A DNA stretch of 18,568 nt from an uncultured Lachnospiraceae bacterium (lineage in GTDB: Bacteria > Bacillota > Clostridia > Lachnospirales > Lachnospiraceae). Under the pieces are notes generated by a model. The model saw only the letters and a list, made by a program, of their open reading frames with translations, ran no database searches and was not told the origin of the DNA. The stretch's first letter is position 1; each line of letters opens with the position of its first letter. Of the stretch, positions 8,194 to 13,740 are shown in pieces. A program made the position numbers and the translations under genes. The stretch covers positions 1 through 18,568 of the forward strand of contig CAJUDX010000061.1 of assembly GCA_910584785.1 (NCBI GenBank), in the 5' to 3' direction.

Positions 8194-9570
8194 CTATTGT
8201 GGATTAATTTTCTTTTTTAAAATCTCGACGGTGTTTCTTAAGCTGTCGTTTTTGGTAATGTCTTTGGCGATTTTATCTGCACCGTGAATAATCGTTGTGT
8301 GATCCCTTCCGCCCATATACTTTCCGATTAACTGTAAGGGGGTAGTGGTCATATTTCTGCATAAATACATTACAATTTGCCGCGGAATGACGATTTCACG
8401 GTTTCTTTTCTGAGAAGCAATATCTAAGGGAGTGATCCCAAAATGATCGGCAACGACCTGCATAATAGATTCTGGTGTAATTTCCCGAACGGCATTAGGC
8501 GATATTAAGTCTTTTAAGGCTTCTTCTGCCAATTCAATGGTAATCTCTCTGTTTGTTCCCAGTTTGGAAAGGGCGACAATCTTTGTCAGGGCGCCTTCCA
8601 GTTCACGAATGTTGGATTTAATATTCGTGGCAATGTATTTAATTACTTCATTATCAATGTTATAGCCTTCCATGTCTTCTTTTTTACGCAGAATAGCCAT
8701 ACGGGTTTCATAGTCCGGGGACTGAATATCTACGGTCAGACCCCATTCAAAGCGGGAACGGAGTCTTTCCTCCAGAGTTTCAATTTCTTTTGGCGGTTTA
8801 TCTGATGAAATAATAATCTGTTTTTTGGATTCATACAGGGCGTTAAAGGTGTGGAAAAACTCCTCCTGTGTGCTCTCCTTGCCAATAATAAACTGGATAT
8901 CATCGATGAGAAGGACATCGTTGTTGCGGTACTTTTCCCGAAATTCTGTGGTGCTGATATTGTTTTTATTACGGATGGCATCAATAAGTTCGTTCGTAAA
9001 TTTTTCTGAGGTTACATATAAAATTTTCGCCTTGGGGTTATTATTTAAAATAAAATGGGCGATAGAATGCATTAAGTGTGTTTTGCCCAGCCCCACACCT
9101 CCATAAATAAAAAGAGGATTGTACACCTCGCCCGGAGATTCGGCGACAGCAAGAGAAGCGGCGTGGGCCAGGTTGTTATTTGCACCTACGACAAAGGTAT
9201 CAAAGGTGTATTTGGGATTCAGGTTTGCGTTTTGAAGGGTCTGCGGGCTGATCTGAGGCGGAAGGGAAGCAGAAGATTCCTGTTTTTTCTTCTGCGGAAG
9301 GGTCTTTTCCGCTTCTTCTTTAGAAATAAATTCCACTTCACTGCCGATTCCCGTCTTTTCTTCAATGGCTATTTTTAGAAAAAAGCCATATTTTTTCTTA
9401 ATATAGCCAATCATGGCACTGTCCGGAACCATAATGGTTACTTTTTGTTCATCTGCCTGGTAAACCTGAAGAGGAAGCAGCCAGGTGCGGTAAGACACAT
9501 CCATAATATCATGCTCTTCCTTTAAATAAAGTAGTATATCACGCCAGTTTTCTCTTAATTTCTCGATCAT
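8194..9570 (-). CDS. dnaA: Chromosomal replication initiator protein DnaA
   Basis: AAA+ ATPase that binds DnaA boxes and opens the origin. The ATG at 9570 (protein starting MIEKLRENWRDIL) has TTAGGAG eight nucleotides upstream and gives 458 residues; the longer reading frame to 9657 adds sequence unlike the family and would cover the promoter. Domain I is about 1-80 (helicase and regulator contacts), followed by a Q/S/P-rich linker near 95-115. Domain III has Walker A GGVGLGKT near 157-164 and Walker B LLIDDIQF near 220-227. Domain IV carries MGGRDHTTIIHGADKI near 424-440, the helix-turn-helix that reads the DnaA box. DnaA boxes flank the gene on both sides, and one lies just upstream of its promoter, which suggests autoregulation. 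Confidence 0.98.
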   Translation of the reverse strand: MIEKLRENWRDILLYLKEEHDIMDVSYRTWLLPLQVYQADEQKVTIMVPDSAMIGYIKKKYGFFLKIAIEEKTGIGSEVEFISKEEAEKTLPQKKKQESSASLPPQISPQTLQNANLNPKYTFDTFVVGANNNLAHAASLAVAESPGEVYNPLFIYGGVGLGKTHLMHSIAHFILNNNPKAKILYVTSEKFTNELIDAIRNKNNISTTEFREKYRNNDVLLIDDIQFIIGKESTQEEFFHTFNALYESKKQIIISSDKPPKEIETLEERLRSRFEWGLTVDIQSPDYETRMAILRKKEDMEGYNIDNEVIKYIATNIKSNIRELEGALTKIVALSKLGTNREITIELAEEALKDLISPNAVREITPESIMQVVADHFGITPLDIASQKRNREIVIPRQIVMYLCRNMTTTPLQLIGKYMGGRDHTTIIHGADKIAKDITKNDSLRNTVEILKKKINPQ

Positions 9571-9635
9571 AGATAATCTCCTAATGTTAGGTAGGTAAAT
9601 AGTAGAAAAAAGTATAAAACCCCAATCTATCGTAT

Positions 9636-9664
9636 ATTTTACCTTAATTGTAAACATTTTTCAA
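9636..9664 (-). promoter_or_regulatory. dnaA promoter
   Basis: The minus strand has TTGAAA (9659-9664), a 17-nt spacer and TAAAAT (9636-9641), each 5 of 6 to consensus. The start would be near 9629, giving a leader of about 60 nt. An exact DnaA box at 9693-9701 lies about 29 bp upstream of the -35, a position from which DnaA could repress or modulate its own gene. Confidence 0.65.
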
Positions 9665-9900
9665 TAAAAATTCAAAAAATAAGAAAAAATTTTGTGGATA
9701 ACTTCGTGGAAAAGAGGAGAAAAACTGGATTTTTCAAGCATAAGGATCAGGTTGTCCACAATAAGCAGGAAAGACAAATAAAGATTTCCACAGGAAAAAA
9801 CGCAGTATTTTCTGGTAATTTTGGAAAAAGAATGGGGAAATTTCGTGGATAGTTTTTGCTTTATCCACAAGTTATAAACAAATTGTGGATAAAGTGATAT
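9661..9900. other. oriC: oriC, upstream half: DnaA-box cluster before dnaA
   Basis: No gene is supported in the dnaA-ECF gap (9571-10050). It contains exact DnaA boxes TGTGGATAA (9693-9701), TTATCCACA (9861-9869) and TGTGGATAA (9884-9892), a one-mismatch TTGTCCACA (9752-9760), and weaker relatives at 9705-9713, 9784-9792, 9844-9852 and 9872-9880. Box quality is higher than in the dnaA-dnaN half. The arrangement matches the upstream part of the bipartite Bacillus origin, which helps form the initiation complex and also titrates DnaA. The rest of the gap holds the divergent dnaA and ECF promoters. Confidence 0.88.
9859..9894. repeat. 12-bp perfect inverted repeat containing two DnaA boxes
   Basis: The arms are CTTTATCCACAA (9859-9870) and TTGTGGATAAAG (9883-9894), separated by 12 AT-rich bases. 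Each arm holds a full consensus DnaA box, so two boxes face each other with a 14-bp gap. Identity extends three bases beyond the paired 9-mers: one on the inner side and two on the outer side. Confidence 0.85.
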
Positions 9901-9964
9901 AAGAAAGCAAGGAATTGGGGAAATCTGATTAAGTAAAGTATAGAAAAAAGAACAAGAAACGAGA

Positions 9965-9993
9965 TTGACGAGAAAAAGCCTTTCCTTTATAAT
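9965..9993 (+). promoter_or_regulatory. Promoter for the ECF S-component gene
   Basis: TTGACG (9965-9970), a 17-nt spacer and TATAAT (9988-9993): near-perfect vegetative promoter. The start would be near 10000, leaving about 50 nt of leader, too short for a typical riboswitch. The same two hexamers and spacing recur upstream of rpmH. Confidence 0.8.
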
Positions 9994-10050
9994 ATAGGGC
10001 GTAACATGCATTGTATCTTTAAAAAAAGAACAGTAGCAGGAGGTAGAAAA

Positions 10051-10698
10051 ATGAATAGGACAAGTAAAGATACTCGTTGGCTTACCAGTGTTGCACTGAT
10101 GGCTGCTATCGTAATCCTTTTGGCGAATACGCCTTTGGGTATGATCCAGCTTCCGATTATCAAGGCGACAACTGTACACATTCCGGTTATTTTAGGTGCC
10201 GTTTTACTGGGCCCTATAGCGGGAGGAATTTTAGGTGCTGTATTTGGCGTGTGCTCGCTAATTAGTAATACCATGGCACCTACCCTGCTTTCCTTTGCCT
10301 TTTCGCCGTTTATGAGTACTACGGGAGTTTTAGGAGCGGTTAAGGCGTTATGGATTTCCATTGGCTGTCGGGTAATGATTGGCGTGGTGTCAGGATGGTT
10401 TTGGATACTGATGAAAAAGCTGAAGGTTAATTCCGTGGCTGCGCTTTCTCTTACGGGTTTTATCGGCTCGATGACCAACACCGTTTTTGTTATGGGCAGT
10501 ATTTATTTGCTGCTCGCCAGGCAGTATGCCGAGGCGAGAAGTGTGGGAGTAAATGCCGTTTGGGGTTTGATTATGGGGACGATTACGGCGTCTGGTATTC
10601 CAGAGGCTATAGCAGCAGCAATTTTGGTGGGCGTGATTGGAAAAGTGATGTTAAAGGTATTTTCTGTCCAATATGTTTCCCGAGTAAGTGTTTCTTAG
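10051..10698 (+). CDS. ECF transporter S component (vitamin-type substrate-binding membrane protein)
   Basis: A 215-residue hydrophobic protein with about six membrane segments. It has the S-component pattern of an N-terminal basic start, then ALMAAIVILLANTPLG, then THV-type text TVHIPVILGAVLLGPIAGG and ILGAVFGVCSLISN. S components bind a vitamin or metal and join a shared energising module (EcfT plus two ATPases) encoded elsewhere. The ATG at 10051 is chosen because AGGAGG lies before it; an upstream in-frame ATG at 10006 lacks this. The HIP-x-I-x-GA-x-x-LGP pattern is seen in pantothenate-type and other DUF3816-like S components, but I cannot fix the substrate. It has its own promoter and terminator, so it is a single-gene unit between oriC and rpmH. 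Confidence 0.8.
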   Translation: MNRTSKDTRWLTSVALMAAIVILLANTPLGMIQLPIIKATTVHIPVILGAVLLGPIAGGILGAVFGVCSLISNTMAPTLLSFAFSPFMSTTGVLGAVKALWISIGCRVMIGVVSGWFWILMKKLKVNSVAALSLTGFIGSMTNTVFVMGSIYLLLARQYAEARSVGVNAVWGLIMGTITASGIPEAIAAAILVGVIGKVMLKVFSVQYVSRVSVS

Positions 10699-10708
10699 AT
10701 GATTTTAC

Positions 10709-10737
10709 AGAGACAGCAAAAAAGCTGTCTCTTTTTT
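10709..10737 (+). terminator. Rho-independent terminator after the ECF gene
   Basis: A perfect 9-bp stem AGAGACAGC / GCTGTCTCT (10709-10717 and 10724-10732) with a six-A loop, followed by a T run continuing the stem (10732-10737) and more T-rich sequence to 10750. It separates the ECF gene from the rpmH operon. Confidence 0.92.
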
Positions 10738-10758
10738 GTCTCTTTTTTTTAAAAAAGC

Positions 10759-10787
10759 TTGACGAACCCTTTTGTTTTCTATATAAT
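10759..10787 (+). promoter_or_regulatory. Promoter of the rpmH-rnpA-yidD-yidC-jag operon
   Basis: TTGACG (10759-10764), a 17-nt spacer and TATAAT (10782-10787). The predicted start near 10794 gives a leader of about 104 nt before rpmH. It is the only strong promoter seen before jag. Confidence 0.82.
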
Positions 10788-10897
10788 TGAGAAGATGTTT
10801 AGCATGACAAGTGGATTGGAGTTTTGAAAATTATCGGAATCTGTGTAAGAATGAAGTTTGGAATCAGATTGGAGATTCAGGAGGAGGTGCTTAAATT

Positions 10898-11032
10898 ATG
10901 AAAATGACTTATCAGCCAAAAACGAGGCAGAGAGCTAAAGTACATGGCTTTAGACAGAGAATGAGAACCGCAGGCGGAAGAAAAGTGTTAGCTGCCAGAA
11001 GAGCAAAAGGAAGAGCAAAATTAACAGCTTAG
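10898..11032 (+). CDS. rpmH: 50S ribosomal protein L34
   Basis: A 44-residue, very basic protein, MKMTYQPKTRQRAKVHGF and then RMRTAGGRKVLAARRAKGR, which is the classic L34 sequence and length. L34 is a late-assembling protein of the large ribosomal subunit. A strong Shine-Dalgarno (GGAGGAGG, 10880-10887) precedes the ATG. L34 normally begins MKRTYQP or MKMTYQP, so the start is secure. It is first in the operon, and a hairpin with a short T run follows, which would let L34 be made in excess of the downstream gene rnpA. Confidence 0.97.
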   Translation: MKMTYQPKTRQRAKVHGFRQRMRTAGGRKVLAARRAKGRAKLTA

Positions 11033-11048
11033 AATAAGCTTAGACATC

Positions 11049-11077
11049 AGGCCGCAAGAAATTGTGGCCTTTTGTTT
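11049..11077 (+). terminator. Intercistronic attenuator between rpmH and rnpA
   Basis: A 9-bp stem AGGCCGCAA / TTGTGGCCT with one G-U pair, closed by a GAAA tetraloop (11058-11061), followed by TTTTGTTT. It ends about 13 nt before the rnpA ATG. Since rnpA has no clear promoter of its own, partial termination rather than full stop is likely. Confidence 0.7.
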
Positions 11078-11089
11078 ACGAGGTGAAGA

Positions 11090-11434
11090 ATGAAACGTTT
11101 TCCATCCATTAAGAAGAACAGTGATTTTCAGCGGATTTACAAAAAGGGAAGGTCTTATGCTAATCGTTTATTGATAATGTACGTGGAGGAAACGGATAAA
11201 GAAAAATCCTATGTGGGGATTTCCATAAGTAAAAAAGTCGGTAACAGTGTGGTAAGGCATCATCTGTGCAGACTGGTCAGAGAGATTTTTCGATTAAATA
11301 AACACAGGATTCGAACAGGCTTAAACATTATTATTATCGCAAGACCGGAAGCAAAAAATTCAAATTTTCATCAATTGGAGAGTGCATATTTACATTTGTG
11401 CGGACTGCATAACATTAAGAGAGAATCGAAGTGA
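11090..11434 (+). CDS. rnpA: Ribonuclease P protein component
   Basis: Basic protein that binds the RNase P RNA and helps it cut 5' leaders from pre-tRNAs. The 114-residue length and the N-terminal RFPSIKKNSDFQRIYKKGRSYANRLL (11 residues in, the F-x-x-IYKKG core) are typical. The RNR region reads KKVGNSVVRHHLCRLVREIFR at about 48-68, where the usual form is RN-x-x-KR; here the Asn, second Arg and Lys positions are His57, His58 and Cys60. Arg56, Arg61 and Arg64 remain. The ATG has GAGGTGAAG upstream. The stop is just 3 nt from the yidD start, so the two are translated together. Confidence 0.95.
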   Translation: MKRFPSIKKNSDFQRIYKKGRSYANRLLIMYVEETDKEKSYVGISISKKVGNSVVRHHLCRLVREIFRLNKHRIRTGLNIIIIARPEAKNSNFHQLESAYLHLCGLHNIKRESK

Positions 11435-11437
11435 TGA

Positions 11438-11653
11438 GTGTTGGTTAAACTGTTAATTAGCCTGGTGAGATTTTACCAGAAGTATTTATCTCCTTTAAAA
11501 GTAAGAACTCACTGTATTTACGTGCCAACCTGTTCTCAGTATGCCATTGAAGCATTGACAAAGTATGGCATATGGAAGGGGTTGTGGCTGACCTGCAAGA
11601 GAATATTACGGTGCCATCCTTTTGCGGAGGGCGGTTATGATCCAGTTCCGTAG
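11438..11653 (+). CDS. yidD: Membrane protein insertion efficiency factor YidD
   Basis: A 71-residue protein of the YidD (DUF37) family, thought to sit at the inner face of the membrane near YidC and aid insertion. The amphipathic N-terminus (LVKLLISLVRFYQKYLSPL) is followed by the conserved YVPTCSQYAIEAL, KRILRCHPFAEGGYDPVP end. Cysteines lie at 26, 32, 53 and 59, as in the family. The start is GTG at 11438, with TTG one codon later as an alternative; the ribosome-binding site is weak (GAGAATCGAAG), so coupling to rnpA is likely. Length is complete. Confidence 0.95.
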   Translation: MLVKLLISLVRFYQKYLSPLKVRTHCIYVPTCSQYAIEALTKYGIWKGLWLTCKRILRCHPFAEGGYDPVP

Positions 11654-11674
11654 CTTATCAGGAGGTATATTGAT

Positions 11675-12967
11675 TTGCATTTTATAATTTTGACAAAAAA
11701 TCAAGGCGCTATTTTAGGGCCGATAGCCGAAATCTTTGGGTGGATTATGGATTTTCTGTTTAGGATGACCAGTCAGGTGGGGATCTTAAACATTGGCTTA
11801 TGTATTATTTTATTTACCATTGTAACACGTTTACTGCTTTTTCCTCTTACGGTAAAGCAGCAGAAAACATCGAAGTTAATGAATGTTATGCAGCCGGAGC
11901 TGAATGCCATTCAGAAAAAATATAAGGGCAAAGATGACCAGCAGTCGATGATGATGATGCAGTCGGAGACCAGGGCAGTCTATGAAAAATATGGAACTTC
12001 CATGATGGGCGGCTGTCTTCCTCTGTTAATTCAGATGCCGATCTTATTTGCTTTGTACCGGGTAATTTATAATATACCGGCTTATGTTGCATCCGTTAAG
12101 AATTATTTTGAACTGGTGGTTAAGGCCCTGCCCTCTGGATTTCAGTCGAATGCAGCGTTTACGGCCCTTGCCGAGACGCATAATATGACACAGATGGACT
12201 TTAACCAGACTAATACGGTGATTGATCTGCTCTATAAAATGACGGACAAACAGTGGGGCGATTTTATAGCTGCTTTTCCCCAGCTTGCTGAGGTAACGGC
12301 AGAGAACGGAGAGAAGGCGGTTCAGGCAATTAGCCGGATGCAGAATTTCTGCGGAGTAAATATTGCCTATACTCCGGCTACGATCATTGTAGATTTCTTT
12401 AAGGGCAATGGCGGATCGGTTATGGTTATGTTAGCTGCCTTAGCGATTCCTTTGTTAGCTGGTTTTAGCCAGTGGTTCAGCAGTAAGCTGATGATGGCAA
12501 ACCAGCCCAAGCAGGACCCGGATGCTCCCGGTGCCGGCATCATGAATCAGATGAATGTAATGATGCCTTTAATGTCTGTGTTTTTCTGCTTTACCTTTGC
12601 TTCTGGTATTGGTATTTACTGGATTGCGCAGAGTATAATTATGATAGTGCAGCAGTGGATTTTAAATGCTTATTTTAATAAAGTTGATATTGATGAGCTG
12701 ATTCAAAAAAACATGGAAAAGGCAAATAAAAAGCGTGCCAGAAAAGGACTTCCGCCGGAAAAGATGAATAAAAGCGCCAGCGAAACCTTGAAAATGATGC
12801 AGGAGAAGGCAGACAAAGAAGAAGCAAAACGTATGGAAAAATTGGCAAAAACCAAGGCAATTGTACAGGATTCTACGGAGTATTATAATAAAGATGCAAA
12901 GCCGGGAAGTCTTGCCTCGAAGGCTGCCATGGTACAGAAGTACAATGAGAGGAACAGCAAAAAGTAA
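11675..12967 (+). CDS. yidC: Membrane protein insertase YidC/OxaA
   Basis: Inserts membrane proteins alone or with Sec. The protein has 430 residues, longer than the roughly 260 of Bacillus SpoIIIJ. TM1 is near 36-58 and includes Arg52 in TIVTRLLLFPLTV, the groove arginine that receives substrates. A cytoplasmic hairpin rich in Lys, Met and Gln follows, then GGCLPLLIQMPILFALYRVIYNI. A soluble external insert of roughly 95 residues (about 145-240) comes next, then three more membrane segments including MNVMMPLMSVFFCFTFASGIGIYW, and a basic C-terminal tail. No lipobox is seen. It starts with TTG, nine bases after GGAGG (11661-11665); no ATG fits as well. A long insert seems common in Clostridia. 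Confidence 0.95.
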   Translation: MHFIILTKNQGAILGPIAEIFGWIMDFLFRMTSQVGILNIGLCIILFTIVTRLLLFPLTVKQQKTSKLMNVMQPELNAIQKKYKGKDDQQSMMMMQSETRAVYEKYGTSMMGGCLPLLIQMPILFALYRVIYNIPAYVASVKNYFELVVKALPSGFQSNAAFTALAETHNMTQMDFNQTNTVIDLLYKMTDKQWGDFIAAFPQLAEVTAENGEKAVQAISRMQNFCGVNIAYTPATIIVDFFKGNGGSVMVMLAALAIPLLAGFSQWFSSKLMMANQPKQDPDAPGAGIMNQMNVMMPLMSVFFCFTFASGIGIYWIAQSIIMIVQQWILNAYFNKVDIDELIQKNMEKANKKRARKGLPPEKMNKSASETLKMMQEKADKEEAKRMEKLAKTKAIVQDSTEYYNKDAKPGSLASKAAMVQKYNERNSKK

Positions 12968-12982
12968 TAGGGGGTTTCGGTG

Positions 12983-13636
12983 ATGGATATGATTACAGTA
13001 TCAGCAAAAACAGTGGATGATGCAATTACGAAAGCATTAATTGAACTGGAAACAACCAGTGATAAATTAGTCTATGAAATAGTGGATAAGGGGAGCGCAG
13101 GTTTTTTGGGGATTGGTGCAAAGCCGGCGATTATCCGTGCAAGAAAGGAAGTTACCTTAGAGGATAAGGCGACGGGATTTTTAAAGCAGGTATTTGATGC
13201 AATGAGTCTGCCTGTGGAGATTGAAATTTCTTACAATGATGAGGAAAAGGAAATGTCCATTAATTTGTCCGGTGAGGATATGGGGATTCTAATTGGAAAG
13301 AGAGGACAAACCTTAGATTCTTTGCAGTATCTTGTGGGTATGGTGGTAAATAAAGGAAGTGAAGGCTATATCCGGGTAAAGCTGGATACTGAAAATTACC
13401 GCAGCCGGCGCAAGGAAACGCTGGAAACCCTGGCAAAAAATATTGCTTACAAGGTAAAGCGGACAAAGCGGTCGGTTTCCTTAGAACCGATGAATCCTTA
13501 TGAGCGGAGAATTATCCATGCAGCCCTGCAAAACGATAAATATGTCACGACGAGAAGTGAGGGAGAAGAACCTTTCAGGCATGTGGTGATAGCATTAAAG
13601 CGTGATGGCGGACGCAGGGAAAGACGGGAAAGCTGA
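12983..13636 (+). CDS. jag: Jag/KhpB RNA-binding protein (Jag-N, KH, R3H)
   Basis: Companion of yidC in Firmicutes, known as Jag, KhpB or EloR; it binds RNA, often with KhpA, and affects cell elongation and division. The 217-residue product has a Jag N-domain (1-52; VSAKTVDDAITKAL, KGSAGFLGIGAKPA), a KH domain with GILIGKRGQTLD near 103, and an R3H domain from about 165 (EPMNPYERRIIHAALQN). The start is ambiguous: GTG at 12980, ATG at 12983 and ATG at 12989 are all in frame; the ATG at 12983 is eight bases from GGGGG. It follows yidC by 15 nt, and a terminator-like element follows. Confidence 0.93.
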   Translation: MDMITVSAKTVDDAITKALIELETTSDKLVYEIVDKGSAGFLGIGAKPAIIRARKEVTLEDKATGFLKQVFDAMSLPVEIEISYNDEEKEMSINLSGEDMGILIGKRGQTLDSLQYLVGMVVNKGSEGYIRVKLDTENYRSRRKETLETLAKNIAYKVKRTKRSVSLEPMNPYERRIIHAALQNDKYVTTRSEGEEPFRHVVIALKRDGGRRERRES

Positions 13637-13656
13637 CAGAAATATGGGAAAGGGGT

Positions 13657-13696
13657 AGAGGGGATTAGGCCTTTTGCCTCTTTTTTATTTTTTTAT
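13657..13696 (+). terminator. Probable terminator after jag
   Basis: A 5-bp stem AGAGG / CCTCT (13657-13661 and 13677-13681), or an alternative 4-bp AGGC / GCCT with a 5-nt loop, precedes a long T-rich tract TTTTTTATTTTTTT (13681-13694). The T-run is strong but the stem is short, so efficiency is uncertain. It marks the end of the rpmH operon and the start of the mnmE unit, for which no clear promoter is seen. Confidence 0.55.
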
Positions 13697-13740
13697 GTTA
13701 AGTTTAAGGATTAAACGGTGAAAGAGGAGCAGGATTTTTT

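Larger units (their letters stand above)
7936..8206. other. oriC: oriC, dnaA-dnaN half: DnaA-box cluster
   Basis: This gap has several 9-mers matching or close to the DnaA box TTATNCACA. They are TTATGCACA (8160-8168, exact to the N form), TGTGGATTA (8198-8206, one mismatch, overlapping the dnaA stop), CTGTCCACA (8171-8179, two mismatches), TTTTCCACA (8121-8129), and TGTGGAAAA at 8082-8090 and 8027-8035. A GC-richer triplet tract (7997-8014) and an AT-rich segment (7959-7997) follow toward dnaN. The order of boxes, GC-rich step, triplets and AT-rich DNA matches the unwinding half of the Bacillus subtilis origin, so unwinding probably happens here. Box positions are seen; function is inferred. 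Confidence 0.85.

Noticed and set aside
9571..9657. Longer dnaA start at 9657 adding 29 residues
   Set aside because: It would put the promoter -10 and the Shine-Dalgarno inside the coding sequence; the shorter start matches the DnaA N-terminus.
10000..10050. Riboswitch before the ECF gene
   Set aside because: The predicted leader is about 50 nt, too short for the known vitamin riboswitches, and has no conserved core that I recognise.
9661..10179. Minus-strand open frame of 172 codons across the origin and ECF promoter
   Set aside because: It covers the DnaA boxes, both divergent promoters and the start of the ECF gene; it has no family resemblance and no good ribosome-binding site.
9987..10481. 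Minus-strand open frame of 164 codons
   Set aside because: It is the antisense shadow of the ECF S-component gene, which has a promoter, Shine-Dalgarno and terminator on the plus strand.
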